Below the pieces are notes generated by a model that saw nothing but the letters and a program-made list of their open reading frames with translations, was not told where the DNA came from and made no database searches. From assembly GCA_027658995.1 (NCBI GenBank), contig JAQDQK010000007.1, forward strand, positions 81,685 to 145,684: 64,000 bases of DNA, given 5' to 3'. The position numbers and the translations under genes are program-made. Positions 16,327-25,490 of the stretch are shown here, piece by piece. Source of the DNA: Propionibacteriaceae bacterium AM104-82 (GTDB taxonomy: Bacteria; Actinomycetota; Actinomycetes; Propionibacteriales; Propionibacteriaceae). How positions within the stretch are numbered: position 1 is the stretch's first letter; each line of letters begins with the position of its first letter.

Positions 16327-18384
16327 TCAGGACAGGACGGACCTGGCCGCGTCGACCACGTGGTCGGCGGTGAAGCCGAACTCCTCGAACAGCTTGCCGC
16401 CGGCGGCGGAGGCGCCGAAGTGCTCGATGCTCACCGACGTGCCCTTGGGCCCGACGTACTTCGACCAGCCCATCGCGATGCCCGCCTCGACGGAGACGCG
16501 CGCGGTGACGTCGGCCGGAAGCACCGACTCCTTGTACTCGTCGCTCTGCTCGTCGAACCATTCCTGGCACGGCATCGACACGACGCGCGTCCCGACGCCC
16601 TCAGACTGAAGCTTGTCCTGCGCGTCGAGGGCGACGGAAAGCTCGGAGCCGGTGGCGATCAGGATCACCTTGGTCTCGCCGGTGGCCTCGCTGACGACGT
16701 AGCCGCCCTGCGCGACGCCCTCTGCCGAGGCGTACTTGTCGCCGCGCGGGATCGTCGGGAGGTCCTGGCGGGACAGGATCAGGCCCGCCGGGTGGTCGGT
16801 GCGACGCAGGATCTCGCCCCACGCGACCGAGGTCTCGTTGGCGTCCGACGGGCGCACGATCGACAGCCCCGGGATGGCGCGCAGCGCGGCCAGGTGCTCG
16901 ATCGGCTGGTGCGTGGGGCCGTCCTCGCCGACGCCGATCGAGTCGTGCGTCCACACGAAGATCGAGTCGAGGTTCATCAGCGCCGCGAGGCGCACCGCGG
17001 GGCGCATGTAGTCGGCGAAGACCAGGAAGGTGCCGCCGTAGGCGCGGGTCAGCCCGGAAAGGTTGATGCCGTTGAGGACACCGCCCATCGCGTGCTCACG
17101 GATGCCGAAGTGCAGCGTGCGACCGTACTTGTCGCCCGGCCAGTCCTTCGAGACGCGGTTCTCGGGGAGGAACGACTTCTGGCCCTTCATGGTGGTGTTG
17201 TTCGACCCGGCGAGGTCGGCGGAGCCGCCCCACAGTTCGGGAAGCTGGTCGGCGAGTTCTGCGAGCACCTCGCCGGAGGCGGCGCGGGTGGACTTCTTGC
17301 CCTCCTCGAACACCGGGAGCTTCAGGTCCTCGGGCAGCTTGCGGGCCTCGACGCGCTGCAGCAGCGCGACGCGCTCCGGGTTGGCGTCGACCCATGCGGC
17401 GAAGCGGGCGTCCCACGCCTCGCGGGCGGCCTTGCCGCGGGCGGCGAGGTTTGCGCGGGTCGCGTCGACGAGGTCCTGCTCGATGCCGAAGGGCTGCTGC
17501 TCGAACTTGAGCAGGTCCTTCAGCGCGGTGATCTCGTCGCCGCCGATCTTCGAGCCGTGGATCGAGTGCTGGCCCTGCTTGTTCGGCAGCGGCCACCCGA
17601 TGACGGTGGTGAGGCGGATGTAGCTGGGCTTGTCGGTGACGGCCTTTGCGGCCTCGATGGCGTCGTAGAGCGCCTGGAGGTCTTCCTTGTACTCGGTGCC
17701 GTCGTTGGTCCAGTCGACGTGCTGGACGTGCCAGCCGTAGGACTCGTAGCGGGCGTCGACGTCCTCGTTGAACGCGATGTCGGTGTCGCCCTCGATCGTG
17801 ATCCGGTTGTCGTCGTAGATCAGCACGAGGTTGCCGAGTTCCTGCGTGCCTGCAAGCGACGAGGCCTCCGAGGCGACGCCCTCCTGCAGGCAGCCGTCAC
17901 CGGCGACCGTGTAGACGAAGTGGTCGAACACCGACTCGCCCGCGGGCGCCTCGGGGTCGTAGATGCCGTGCTCGCGGCGGGCGGCCATCGCCATGCCCAC
18001 CGCGTTGGAGATGCCTGCGCCCAGCGGTCCGGTGGTGCACTCGACGAAGTCGGTGTGGCCGTACTCGGGGTGTCCGGGGGTCTTCGAGCCCCAGGTGCGC
18101 AGCGACTCGATGTCGTTCAGCTCGAGCCCGAGACCGCCGAGGTAGAGCTGCGCGTACTGCAGCATCGAGGCGTGGCCCGCGGAAAGGATGAAGCGGTCGC
18201 GACCGATCCAGGACGAGTCCTGGGGGTCGATGTTCATGATCTTCTGGTACAGCAGGTAAGCCACGGGGGCCAGGGAGACGGGAGTGCCGGGGTGCCCGTT
18301 TCCGGTCTTCTCGACCGCATCGACAGCGAGGATTCGGGCCGTGTCGACGGCGCGAGCGTCCTGTTCGGTCCACTCAAGAGTCAC
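16327..18384 (-). CDS. tkt: Transketolase
   Basis: This 685-residue thiamine-diphosphate enzyme moves two-carbon units in the pentose phosphate pathway. The N-terminal domain has [13 protein letters not shown] (near 28-40) and the ThDP signature beginning GDGCLQEGV (near 155) and ending DDN. The pyrimidine domain has FGIREHAMG (near 420) and the C-terminal domain is complete. The GTG start at 18384 has AGGAC at good spacing. It is monocistronic with a hairpin after it. Confidence 0.96.
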   Translation of the reverse strand: MTLEWTEQDARAVDTARILAVDAVEKTGNGHPGTPVSLAPVAYLLYQKIMNIDPQDSSWIGRDRFILSAGHASMLQYAQLYLGGLGLELNDIESLRTWGSKTPGHPEYGHTDFVECTTGPLGAGISNAVGMAMAARREHGIYDPEAPAGESVFDHFVYTVAGDGCLQEGVASEASSLAGTQELGNLVLIYDDNRITIEGDTDIAFNEDVDARYESYGWHVQHVDWTNDGTEYKEDLQALYDAIEAAKAVTDKPSYIRLTTVIGWPLPNKQGQHSIHGSKIGGDEITALKDLLKFEQQPFGIEQDLVDATRANLAARGKAAREAWDARFAAWVDANPERVALLQRVEARKLPEDLKLPVFEEGKKSTRAASGEVLAELADQLPELWGGSADLAGSNNTTMKGQKSFLPENRVSKDWPGDKYGRTLHFGIREHAMGGVLNGINLSGLTRAYGGTFLVFADYMRPAVRLAALMNLDSIFVWTHDSIGVGEDGPTHQPIEHLAALRAIPGLSIVRPSDANETSVAWGEILRRTDHPAGLILSRQDLPTIPRGDKYASAEGVAQGGYVVSEATGETKVILIATGSELSVALDAQDKLQSEGVGTRVVSMPCQEWFDEQSDEYKESVLPADVTARVSVEAGIAMGWSKYVGPKGTSVSIEHFGASAAGGKLFEEFGFTADHVVDAARSVLS

Positions 18385-18475
18385 AGTTTGTCCTAACTAC
18401 TTTGTTTGTCCGCGGCTTACAAGCGCAGAGCCTACCGCGCACCGCTTTTCCACTGGGGTGTGGCCCAGTGGACGG

Positions 18476-18685
18476 CTACTCAGCCGGAGGGTAGAAGAGG
18501 AAGCCGGTCGACGCGTCGAGGTCGGTGACGCTCGGGGCGGCGGGGCCGCTCTCGTCGTCGGCCTTGGCCTTGTCCTGACCCTGGCGCCCGGCCTCGAAGG
18601 GTCGCACGGTCTCACCGATGGCCTCCCTGACCTGCTTCTGCAGGTCGTCGCCCTCGGTCGGCTTGAACTTGCGGGTCTCTGCCAT
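18476..18685 (-). CDS. Small uncharacterised acidic protein
   Basis: This 69-residue protein has no recognisable domain. It begins MAETRKFKPTEGDD, contains a charged middle rich in Lys, Asp and Glu, and ends in FLFYPPAE. Its ATG shares a base with the stop of the phosphoribosyltransferase gene and has AAGGAG upstream, so translation looks real and coupled. Confidence 0.65.
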   Translation of the reverse strand: MAETRKFKPTEGDDLQKQVREAIGETVRPFEAGRQGQDKAKADDESGPAAPSVTDLDASTGFLFYPPAE

Positions 18686-19197
18686 CACTGCTCCTTCGTC
18701 ACGGGCGGCTGCGCCGACCAGGGGAAGACGATCCAGTCGTCGGTGGCCTTCCACACGAAGTCAGGCGCGACGATGGTGCGGGGCTTCGCGTAGAGCACGG
18801 CCGAGCGCACCTCGGCGCCGAAGCCGCGCAGCAACTTGATGACGAGGCCGAGCGTGCGACCGGAGTCGGCCACGTCGTCGACGACCAGGATCCGCTGCCC
18901 CGCGATCGAGTCGGTGTCAAGCATCGGCGCGAGCAGCACCGGGTCGGGAAGGGTCTCGTTGACGTCGGTGTAGAACTCGACGTTGATGGCGTCGGTCAGT
19001 TTCACGCCCATCGCGTAGGTCATCGCCCCCGCAAGGGTGAGCCCGCCGCGGGCGACCGCGATGATCGTCTGGGCCTCGAACCCGGAGTCGACCACGGCCT
19101 GGGACAGTTCCCGCGCCGCGTCGCCGAAGCCCTCCCAGGTGAGGATTTCCTTGTCGGTCAGGTCGGTCGCGTCCGCGTGATAAGCCATGGGGGACAT
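18685..19197 (-). CDS. Phosphoribosyltransferase
   Basis: This is a 170-residue type I phosphoribosyltransferase. The PRPP-binding motif is ILVVDDVADSGRTL (near 103-116), and an upstream loop AVARGGL fits the fold. It resembles xanthine or hypoxanthine salvage enzymes, but the base specificity cannot be read from sequence. It is followed by a small coupled gene. The ATG at 19197 has GAGG upstream; ATG 19188 is a possible shorter start. Confidence 0.85.
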   Translation of the reverse strand: MSPMAYHADATDLTDKEILTWEGFGDAARELSQAVVDSGFEAQTIIAVARGGLTLAGAMTYAMGVKLTDAINVEFYTDVNETLPDPVLLAPMLDTDSIAGQRILVVDDVADSGRTLGLVIKLLRGFGAEVRSAVLYAKPRTIVAPDFVWKATDDWIVFPWSAQPPVTKEQ

Positions 19198-19211
19198 GGT
19201 AGTGGGCCTCG

Positions 19212-19706
19212 TCAGGCCAACACGAGGGTGACGAACACGACGTCGAGCCAGCGGTCGAACTTGCGTCCGACCTCGGGGAGCTTGCCCGAGACCTCGAACC
19301 CGAGCCGCTCGTGGAACGCGATCGACTCGTGGTTGGCGGCGTCGATGACGCCGACCATCACGTGCACGCCGTTGCCGCGGGCGACGTCGATCAGCGCGTT
19401 CATCAGCATCCGGCCCAGGCCCGCCGCGCGGTGCCCCGTCGAGATGTAGACGCTGTGTTCGACGGTGTACGCGTAGCCGCCGAGCGAGCGGAAGGTCCCG
19501 TAGCTGGCGTAACCGATGACGACGCCGTCGTCCTCCAGGACGAGCACGGGGTGGTTCTCTGCGGAGAGCCGGTCAAACCAGGCCCGCCGGTCGGCGACTG
19601 TGACGGGCTCGAGCGCGTACGAAGCGGTGGTTCCGACGCCAGCCTCGTTGTAGATCTCCGTGATGGCCGGGATGTCGTTGTGGGTGGCTGGGCGAATCGT
19701 CGGCAT
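19212..19706 (-). CDS. GNAT acetyltransferase, phosphinothricin-acetyltransferase-like
   Basis: This is a 164-residue GNAT enzyme. The acetyl-CoA loop follows EHSVYISTGHRAAGLGRML (near 82-100), and the pattern from YNEAGVGTTASYALEP and FHERLGFE is typical of the Pat/Bar-like group that acetylates amino acid-like amines. The real substrate is unknown. A TAGGAT box lies six bases before the ATG. Confidence 0.87.
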   Translation of the reverse strand: MPTIRPATHNDIPAITEIYNEAGVGTTASYALEPVTVADRRAWFDRLSAENHPVLVLEDDGVVIGYASYGTFRSLGGYAYTVEHSVYISTGHRAAGLGRMLMNALIDVARGNGVHVMVGVIDAANHESIAFHERLGFEVSGKLPEVGRKFDRWLDVVFVTLVLA

Positions 19707-19712
19707 GGGTTC

Positions 19713-19718
19713 ATCCTA
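19713..19718 (-). promoter_or_regulatory. -10 box (TAGGAT) for the 19706 acetyltransferase
   Basis: TAGGAT on the minus strand is six bases before the ATG, without a ribosome site. Confidence 0.5.
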
Positions 19719-19763
19719 ATTCGCCGCGACTGGGCCGGGCGACAGGTCCGCAGCCCCGGACGA

Positions 19764-19769
19764 TAGCGT
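19764..19769 (+). promoter_or_regulatory. -10 box (TAGCGT) for the mutarotase gene
   Basis: TAGCGT ends seven bases before ATG 19777. It is divergent from the box at 19713. Confidence 0.5.
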
Positions 19770-19776
19770 TGGGCCC

Positions 19777-20595
19777 ATGACGGCTACCCCTGATGAAGAA
19801 CTGGTCCTCTCCGGCGCCTGGGGGTCGCTGTCGGTGCACCCGATCGGCGCGACGGTCACGTCCTGGCGCCCTGGCGGCCGCGAGGCGCTGTACACCGCCT
19901 CCGACGCGGTTCCGGGCACCGAGGCGATGTGGCACGGCGGCATCCCGGTGTGCACCCCCTGGTTCGGCGTCGGCACCGGGGACTGGGAGGTGCCGTTCAT
20001 CCACGGCCTGGTGAGCAGGGTCCGGTGGCGCGTGGTCGCCTCCGAGTCGGGCGAGGACCGGGCGCACGTCGTGCTCGCCACCGACGGCGCCGCGACGGCC
20101 CACCTGCCCGGCGCGGACCGCTTCCCAGCCGACCTGCGCTACGAACTCGACGTGGTCGCCGACGCGTCGCGGCTGACGCTCGGCCTGACCGTGGCGACAC
20201 CTTCGCGGGACGCCGTCGTCGAGATGGCGCTGCACCCGTACCTGCTCACCGACGCGCCCACCGCGAAGGTCGACGGGTTGCAGGGCGTGCGGTACACGGA
20301 CTACGCGGCGGGCGTCGACGGGACCGATGACGCCCCGGTCGCCGTCGGGCGCTACCTGGATCGCGTCTACCGGGAGTCGCGACCGACGACCATCGTCTCG
20401 GACGAGGGGACGCTCCGGTTGGCCGCGCAGGGCGCCGGATCGGTCGTGGTGTGGAACCCGGGCCCCGAGGATCCGCCGGTGCCCGGCGACGAGTGGGAGC
20501 GCTTCGTCTGCGTCGAGTACGGGCAGGTCAAGTCGACGGCGGTGCTGATCCCGGCCGGCGCGAGCCACCTGCTGCGGATGACGATCGCCGTCTGA
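19777..20595 (+). CDS. D-hexose-6-phosphate mutarotase (aldose 1-epimerase family)
   Basis: This 272-residue protein belongs to the YeaD-like group that interconverts anomers of hexose 6-phosphates. HGGIPVCTPWFG (near 49-60), HPYLL (near 152) and the C-terminal sequence beginning FVCVEYGQ carry the conserved His, Asp/Glu and aromatic residues of this fold. No signal peptide is present. It is followed by 439 bases of repeats and regulatory DNA. Confidence 0.88.
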   Translation: MTATPDEELVLSGAWGSLSVHPIGATVTSWRPGGREALYTASDAVPGTEAMWHGGIPVCTPWFGVGTGDWEVPFIHGLVSRVRWRVVASESGEDRAHVVLATDGAATAHLPGADRFPADLRYELDVVADASRLTLGLTVATPSRDAVVEMALHPYLLTDAPTAKVDGLQGVRYTDYAAGVDGTDDAPVAVGRYLDRVYRESRPTTIVSDEGTLRLAAQGAGSVVVWNPGPEDPPVPGDEWERFVCVEYGQVKSTAVLIPAGASHLLRMTIAV

Positions 20596-20620
20596 GGCGG
20601 TCTGCCGGGGCCGGCCGTCG

Positions 20621-20900
20621 TTCCCCGAGCCTGTCGAGGGGTCCGCAACCACCCACCCAATCTGACCACGCATCCTCGGCCACCACGCGGAGATCGGACG
20701 CTTCGACAAGCTCAGCGACCACCGTTCCCCGAGGCCCGTCGAGGGGTCCGCAACCACCGACCAAACCCGCACTGACCATGCATCCTCGACTCCCGCGCGG
20801 CAATCGGACGCTTCGACAAGCTCAGCGAACGGCCTCGCCCCGCGCTCACGGGCGCCAGACACGTTGCCCGATCGGACGCTTCGACAAGCTCAGCGAGCGG
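20621..20900. repeat. Tandem ~104-base units with CGCTTCGACAAGCTCAGCGA
   Basis: Unit 1 (20621-20724) and unit 2 (20725-20832) share a start of TTCCCCGAG, a GTCGAGGGGTCCGCAACCAC block and an end of CGCTTCGACAAGCTCAGCGA. A third partial unit is at 20871-20900. The GACAAGCTCAGCGA core is a short intergenic repeat I have seen in other actinobacteria. No gene is visible in 20596-21034. Confidence 0.85.
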
Positions 20901-20999
20901 CGGTCGGGCCGGGTGGCGGTGACAGCCGGGACCGATAGCTCAGCCCCATCAACCGACGCCGAAACCAACCCCCGAAAAGGCCACACCCGTTCGTCTTAT

Positions 21000-21014
21000 T
21001 GATAATCAGTCTCA
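21000..21014 (+). promoter_or_regulatory. Predicted Zur box upstream of aztD
   Basis: TGATAATCAGTCTCA matches the TGAnAATnATTnTCA-type palindrome of actinobacterial Zur sites, with five of seven arm positions paired. It lies 20 bases before the ATG of a zinc chaperone gene and in AT-rich DNA that stands out here. An AAGGTGAAGG ribosome site follows. A different Fur-family regulator is possible. Confidence 0.6.
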
Positions 21015-21034
21015 GTTTCATTTAAGGTGAAGGT

Positions 21035-22306
21035 ATGGCAACACACAGACGACTACTCCTGCTGCTCTTTCCCCTGACCCTGCTGGCCTCCTGCGCCGCA
21101 CCCGCACAGCCGGGCGCGACCCCCTCGGGCGAGACCGAATCACCGACCCCGACCGCCGCCAAGACCACCGAGGTCAGCGGCTCGCATCCCCGCGCCGTCA
21201 TCTCCCACGACGGCGGCCTCAGCACCGTCGACCTGGCCACCGGCGACACCATCTCCACGATCCCGACCGAGGGCCTCGTCCGACTGAACGACTCGGGCGA
21301 CGGGCGCCACGTGATGGTCACCGAGGGCGACGCGTTCCGGGTCTTCGACGGCGGCCTGCAGGCCGAGTCCCACGGCGACCACTCGCACTACTACGCGAGC
21401 GAGCCGGCCTTCACCGACGTCAGTTACACCGCGGCCAAGCCGGGCCACGCCGTCGCGCACGGCGACCACACCGCCCTGTTCGGGGACGGCGACGGCTCCA
21501 TCCAGATCATCGAGAGCGACGCGATCGCCGAGCCCGGCGCACCCGTCGAGATGCTCGCGGCCGACGCGCCCCACCACGGCGTCGCCGTCCGGCTGAGCGA
21601 CGGCTCCGTCCTGCATACCCAGGGCACCACCGAGGCCCGCACCACCGTGCAGGTCCGCGCCGCCGACAAGGTGATCGCCGAGACCACCGACTGCCCCGCC
21701 ACGCACGGCGAGGCCACCGCAAAGCCCACCGAGGGCGGCGATGTTGCGGTGATCGGCTGCGCGAACGGCGCCGTGGTCTACCGCGACGGGGCCTTCCACA
21801 AGGTCGCCATCGAGGGCAGCTACGGCCGCTCCGGCACCCTCGCCGGCTCCCCCGCCTCCACCGTCGTGCTTGCCGACTACAAGGTCGACGAGGCCGCCGA
21901 GCACGAGCACCCGACCAAGGTCGCGCTGATCGACACCACCGACGCGTCGCTGCGACTCGTCGACCTCGGCGCCTCCTACTGGTTCCGCTCGCTGGCCCGC
22001 GGCCCGCACGGCGAGGCCCTCGTGCTGACCACCGACGGCGCCGTGCAGGTGATCGACCCGGAGAAGGGCACCGTCACCGCGTCGATCGACGCGATCGGCG
22101 CGTGGCAGGAGAACGAGGACTGGCACGCGCCCGGCCCGATCCTGAAGGTCTCAGGCGAGCGCGCATACGTGACGGACGCGGCCGCGAACGAACTCGTCGT
22201 GATCGACCTGCACGACCTCGACGTCGTCGAGCGCCACGCGCTGGGCGTCACGCCGTTCGAAATCGCGATCGTGACCGGCCAGCCGGACCAGCCTCACCAG
22301 CACTGA
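21035..22306 (+). CDS. aztD: AztD-like zinc metallochaperone lipoprotein
   Basis: This 423-residue exported lipoprotein has a signal peptide with lipobox LLAS-Cys20, a Pro/Thr linker and a beta-propeller-like domain of repeated Gly/Asp/Val strands. A His-rich loop HGDHSHYY lies near residue 113 and further His residues occur at AEHEH and the C-terminal HQH. AztD proteins pass zinc to the AztC binding protein of an AztABC importer. No aztABC genes are in this window, so the partner must lie elsewhere or differ. A Zur-like box just upstream fits induction by zinc shortage. Confidence 0.82.
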   Translation: MATHRRLLLLLFPLTLLASCAAPAQPGATPSGETESPTPTAAKTTEVSGSHPRAVISHDGGLSTVDLATGDTISTIPTEGLVRLNDSGDGRHVMVTEGDAFRVFDGGLQAESHGDHSHYYASEPAFTDVSYTAAKPGHAVAHGDHTALFGDGDGSIQIIESDAIAEPGAPVEMLAADAPHHGVAVRLSDGSVLHTQGTTEARTTVQVRAADKVIAETTDCPATHGEATAKPTEGGDVAVIGCANGAVVYRDGAFHKVAIEGSYGRSGTLAGSPASTVVLADYKVDEAAEHEHPTKVALIDTTDASLRLVDLGASYWFRSLARGPHGEALVLTTDGAVQVIDPEKGTVTASIDAIGAWQENEDWHAPGPILKVSGERAYVTDAAANELVVIDLHDLDVVERHALGVTPFEIAIVTGQPDQPHQH

Positions 22307-22332
22307 CCCCGACCGGATGATCCGGCCACGAC

Positions 22333-22353
22333 CCCGGCGCTGAGGACGCCGGG
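22333..22353 (+). terminator. Hairpin after aztD
   Basis: A seven-base perfect stem CCCGGCG/CGCCGGG has a seven-base loop and lies 27 bases past the stop. Confidence 0.5.
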
Positions 22354-22365
22354 ACCAACAGAGCA

Positions 22366-22403
22366 GCGGCGGCGCACCCTCTCCTCCTTGGGTGCGCCGC
22401 CGC
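22366..22403. terminator. Strong bidirectional hairpin between convergent genes
   Basis: A perfect 14-base stem (GCGGCGGCGCACCC and its complement) has a ten-base loop. It lies between aztD and the opposing MBL gene and could end both transcripts. It lacks a long T-run. Confidence 0.75.
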
Positions 22404-22448
22404 CTTCCCATCTCCCGAGCCGCGCCGCTTCGTGCGCACGGCGGGCCG

Positions 22449-22536
22449 TGCGTTGAGCATGTTTGGTAGGTCGTTGCGGATCTGAACGATCAAAAGCGGC
22501 TCAACCGACAACGAGCAACCAAACATGCTCAAGGAA
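22449..22536. repeat. 88-base palindromic element, copy 4 (type B)
   Basis: The left arm contains CGTTGAGCATGTTTGGT and the right arm ACCAAACATGCTCAA, at the same offsets as in the 16167 copy. It lies between convergent aztD and the MBL gene. Confidence 0.85.
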
Positions 22537-22604
22537 GAGCCTCACCACCGCCCCCGAGGACGGCGGACGACTCCCCGCGACGCGCGAGGTGGGGTCGGCT
22601 CGGG

Positions 22605-23210
22605 TCAGCGGCCGAGGGCCGCGGCCTCCGCGCCGATCGTGGTGTCGTCGCCGTGGCCCGTGTGCACGACCGTGTCGTCGGGGAGGACGAACAGCTTGCG
22701 GCGGATCGAGTCCTCGATCACCTCGCGACTGCTGAACGAGCGGCCCGTCGCGCCCGGGCCACCGTTGAACAGCGTGTCGCCAGAGAAGACGCAGCCGAGC
22801 GTCGGTGAGTACAGGCAGACGGCGCCCGGCGAGTGGCCTGGCGTGTGCAGCACCTGCAGCGTCACCGGTCCGACGGTGAACTCCTGCCCGTCGGCCAGGT
22901 CCTGGTCCCAGCGACGGTCGGGATGGGTCAGGTTCCAGACCGGCTCGTCGTCGGGGTGCAGCCAGATCGGCGCGCCCGTCAGGTCGGCGAGGTCCGTCAC
23001 GTAGCGGACGTGGTCGTCGTGTGCGTGGGTGCAGACGATCGCCTGCACCTTGCGACCGTCGATCGCCGCCATGATGGTGGAGACGTCGTGGGGGGCGTCG
23101 AGCACGATCACCTCGCGCTCGTCGCCGATCACCCACACGTTGTTGTCGACGTCGAAGGTCTGGCCGTCCAGCGAGAAGGTGCCGGAGGTCACCGCGTGCG
23201 TGAGCGTCAC
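22605..23210 (-). CDS. MBL-fold hydrolase paired with mycothiol formaldehyde dehydrogenase
   Basis: This is a 201-residue metallo-beta-lactamase-fold enzyme with the metal motif His62-Ala-His64-Asp65-Asp66-His67 and further His and Asp in [10 protein letters not shown] and FSGDTLF. A GTG start overlaps the mscR stop as GTGA. In actinobacteria this gene pair is common. The partner role may be hydrolysis of the formylated mycothiol thioester, by analogy with glyoxalase II-like enzymes. That role is inference. Confidence 0.88.
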   Translation of the reverse strand: MTLTHAVTSGTFSLDGQTFDVDNNVWVIGDEREVIVLDAPHDVSTIMAAIDGRKVQAIVCTHAHDDHVRYVTDLADLTGAPIWLHPDDEPVWNLTHPDRRWDQDLADGQEFTVGPVTLQVLHTPGHSPGAVCLYSPTLGCVFSGDTLFNGGPGATGRSFSSREVIEDSIRRKLFVLPDDTVVHTGHGDDTTIGAEAAALGR

Positions 23211-24292
23211 AGGATCACCACCGAGCGCAGCACCTCACCGTGGTGCATCTTCTCGAACGCCGCCTCGACGTCGCCGATCCCGATCTCCTCGCTCACGAAC
23301 GCGTCGAGGTCGAGCCTGCCCTGCAGGTACAGGTCGATCAGCATGGGGAAGTCGCGCGACGGAAGGCAGTCGCCGTACCAACTCGACTTGAGCGCGCCGC
23401 CGTGCCCGAACACGTCGATCAGCGGGATCTCGGGGATCTTCGCGTCGGGATGCGGCACCCCGACAAGGACGAGGGTGCCCGCCAGGTCGCGGGCATAGAA
23501 GCCCTGCTTCCAGGTGGCGGGGATGCCGACGGCGTCGATCACCACGTCCGCGCCGTAGCCGCCCGTCAGTTCGCGGATCGCCTCGACCGGGTCGACGCCG
23601 GAGGAGTTGACGGTGTGGGTCGCGCCGAGGCCCTTGGCCCACTCGAGCTTCTTGTCGTCCAGGTCGACGGCGATGATGGTGCCCGCCCCCGCGAGGGCAG
23701 AGCCGGCGATCGCGGCGCAGCCGACGCCGCCGCAGCCGATCACCGCGACGGACTTGCCGCGGGTCACTCCCCCGGTGTTGATGGCGGCGCCGAGGCCGGC
23801 CATCACGCCGCAGCCGAGCAGCCCTGCGGCGGCGGGGCGCGCGGCAGGGTCGACCTTGGTGCACTGCAGAGCGTGCACGAGGGTCTTCTCGATGAACGCG
23901 CCGATGCCGAGCGCCGGCGTCAGTTCGGTGCCGTCCGACAGGGTCATCTTGTTGGTGGCGTTGAACGTGTTGAAGCAGTACTGGGGCTCGCCCCGACGGC
24001 AGGCGCGGCAGTCGCCGCACACCGCGCGCCAGTTCAGCACGACGTAGTCACCGGGCGCGACGTTGGTGACGCCCTCACCGACGGCCTCGACGATGCCTGC
24101 GGCCTCGTGGCCGAGGAGGAAGGGGAACTCGTCGTTGATGCCGCCCTCGCGGTAGTGGAGGTCCGTGTGGCACACGCCGCACGCTTGGATGGCGACCACC
24201 GCCTCGCCTGGCCCCGGGTCGGGGACGGTGATGTCTTCGAGAGTGACTGGCTGGCCCTTGGCGCGGGCCACAATGCCCTTGACTACCTGCAT
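23207..24292 (-). CDS. mscR: S-(hydroxymethyl)mycothiol dehydrogenase (MscR)
   Basis: This is a 361-residue zinc alcohol dehydrogenase that oxidises the formaldehyde adduct of mycothiol; members also reduce S-nitrosomycothiol. Catalytic zinc ligands are Cys41 (GVCHTD) and His62, and structural zinc ligands are Cys92, 95, 98 and 106. The NAD fold is at [11 protein letters not shown] use ATG 24292; a longer open frame upstream runs into the Nudix gene and is rejected. A TAGGGT box seven bases upstream overlaps the Nudix stop codon. The gene implies mycothiol use, as in Actinomycetota. Confidence 0.93.
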   Translation of the reverse strand: MQVVKGIVARAKGQPVTLEDITVPDPGPGEAVVAIQACGVCHTDLHYREGGINDEFPFLLGHEAAGIVEAVGEGVTNVAPGDYVVLNWRAVCGDCRACRRGEPQYCFNTFNATNKMTLSDGTELTPALGIGAFIEKTLVHALQCTKVDPAARPAAAGLLGCGVMAGLGAAINTGGVTRGKSVAVIGCGGVGCAAIAGSALAGAGTIIAVDLDDKKLEWAKGLGATHTVNSSGVDPVEAIRELTGGYGADVVIDAVGIPATWKQGFYARDLAGTLVLVGVPHPDAKIPEIPLIDVFGHGGALKSSWYGDCLPSRDFPMLIDLYLQGRLDLDAFVSEEIGIGDVEAAFEKMHHGEVLRSVVIL

Positions 24293-24297
24293 GGCCC

Positions 24298-24711
24298 TCA
24301 CCCTAGCCAGTGATCGTCCAACAGAGGCACGATCTCCTGGACGAACAGCGGCGCCAGCGTCGGATCGCCCAGGTCCTCCGGCGCCACCCAGCGGACCGCG
24401 TCGATCTCCGCTGCGGGGCGCACGTCGACGGCGACCGGATCGGGCCACGCGTAGGTCTGCGACACCACCGTCCTGCCAGCCTCGTTCGCGGCGGCGGCCC
24501 GCTGCTCGCCCAGGAAGATCAACCGCTCGGGGTCGAGGCTCAGCCCCAGTTCCTCGGCCACCTCGCGGGCGCCGCACCGCGCGCCGTCCTCACCCGGCTC
24601 GGGCTTCCCTCCCGGGTTCATCCACATCGCGGTGCCCCGCTTGCGCACCATCAGGACGCGACCGTCGCGATCGCGCAGGACGACTGCCGAGACGTGGATC
24701 GGGGTGCTCAC
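24298..24711 (-). CDS. Nudix hydrolase
   Basis: This 137-residue Nudix protein has an intact box: Gly35, Glu41, Arg49, Glu50, Glu53, Glu54 and Gly56. It also contains [14 protein letters not shown] just before. The nucleotide substrate is unknown. The GTG start at 24711 is chosen because a TAGCGT box lies seven bases upstream. The last codons and TGA form part of the mscR promoter. Confidence 0.9.
   Translation of the reverse strand: MSTPIHVSAVVLRDRDGRVLMVRKRGTAMWMNPGGKPEPGEDGARCGAREVAEELGLSLDPERLIFLGEQRAAAANEAGRTVVSQTYAWPDPVAVDVRPAAEIDAVRWVAPEDLGDPTLAPLFVQEIVPLLDDHWLG
24300..24305 (-). promoter_or_regulatory. -10 box (TAGGGT) for mscR, overlapping the Nudix stop
   Basis: TAGGGT ends seven bases before the mscR ATG. 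The same DNA encodes the last residues and TGA of the Nudix gene. Confidence 0.5.
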
Positions 24712-24718
24712 GGTGACG

Positions 24719-24724
24719 ACGCTA
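24719..24724 (-). promoter_or_regulatory. -10 box (TAGCGT) for the Nudix gene
   Basis: TAGCGT on the minus strand is seven bases before GTG 24711, without a ribosome site. Confidence 0.5.
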
Positions 24725-24762
24725 CTGGCCAGGCTGGCGCAAACCGATCCAGGAGGCTGGCA

Positions 24763-25329
24763 ATGGGCAAGGCACTGATCGTCGTCGACGTGCAGGTCGA
24801 CTTCTGCGAGGGCGGGGCACTCGGCGTGGACGGCGGCAACGCCGTCGCCGCAGACGTCGCGGCGCTGCTCGCGGAGGGGCACGGCTACGACGCCGTCGTC
24901 GCGACCCGCGACCACCACATCGACCCCGGCTCCCACTTCTCGACGACGCCCGACTTCGTCGACACCTGGCCCCCGCACTGCGTCGTCGGCACCCCAGGGC
25001 AGGAACTCCACCCCGACCTGGCCGGATACGGCTTCGACGCGGTCTTCGACAAGGGCTCCTACGAGGCGGCCTACTCCGGCTTCGAGGGTACCGTCGGCGG
25101 CTCCCCCGAGGGCGAAGGGCTTGCCAGGTGGCTCGGGCTGCGCGGCATCACCGCGGTCGACGTGTGCGGCATCGCCACCGACTTCTGCGTCAAGGCGACG
25201 GCCGCCGACGCCGCGGCCGAGGGCTTCGATACGACGGTGCTCGCGGGCCTGACCGCCGCCGTCCACCCCGATTCCGTCGAGGACGTCGAGGAAACCCTCA
25301 CCCCTCTGGGTGTCGCCTGGCAACGGTGA
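24763..25329 (+). CDS. pncA: Nicotinamidase (PncA family)
   Basis: This 188-residue enzyme hydrolyses nicotinamide to nicotinate for NAD salvage. It aligns closely with M. tuberculosis PncA: triad Asp9, Lys97 and Cys142 (ATDFCVKAT), and metal ligands Asp50, His52, His58 and His72. The ATG has a strong AGGAGG ribosome site, so initiation here is not leaderless. It is divergent from the Nudix gene. Confidence 0.94.
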   Translation: MGKALIVVDVQVDFCEGGALGVDGGNAVAADVAALLAEGHGYDAVVATRDHHIDPGSHFSTTPDFVDTWPPHCVVGTPGQELHPDLAGYGFDAVFDKGSYEAAYSGFEGTVGGSPEGEGLARWLGLRGITAVDVCGIATDFCVKATAADAAAEGFDTTVLAGLTAAVHPDSVEDVEETLTPLGVAWQR

Positions 25330-25343
25330 TCGCGTCGCGGCTA

Positions 25344-25359
25344 GGCCGTAAGCACGGCC
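25344..25359 (+). terminator. Short hairpin after pncA
   Basis: A six-base stem GGCCGT/ACGGCC has a four-base loop and sits 14 bases past the stop. It is weak. Confidence 0.35.
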
Positions 25360-25438
25360 CCCTCCGGCATTTGGCATTGTCTCGCTTTGATAACCAACCG
25401 GGGGTTTTCGGGTTCTTCGGTGCTTAGATGTCCCCAGC

Positions 25439-25455
25439 GTCACGCGAGACGTGAC
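25439..25455 (+). promoter_or_regulatory. Inverted repeat upstream of the liv operon
   Basis: GTCACG and CGTGAC flank a five-base spacer, 35 bases before the binding-protein ATG. It could be an operator or a leader hairpin. The regulator is unknown. Confidence 0.35.
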
Positions 25456-25490
25456 ACACACCCTCGCTCAACAACGACCTGGGAGACACC

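Noticed and set aside
14404..18396. A 1330-codon open frame on the plus strand.
   Set aside because: It lies antisense to sppA and transketolase, has no family match and reflects GC-rich codon bias of those genes.
24293..24577. An N-terminal extension of mscR of about 95 residues.
   Set aside because: It overlaps the Nudix gene, is Arg/Gly-rich and unlike any alcohol dehydrogenase. The ATG at 24292 follows a good -10 box.
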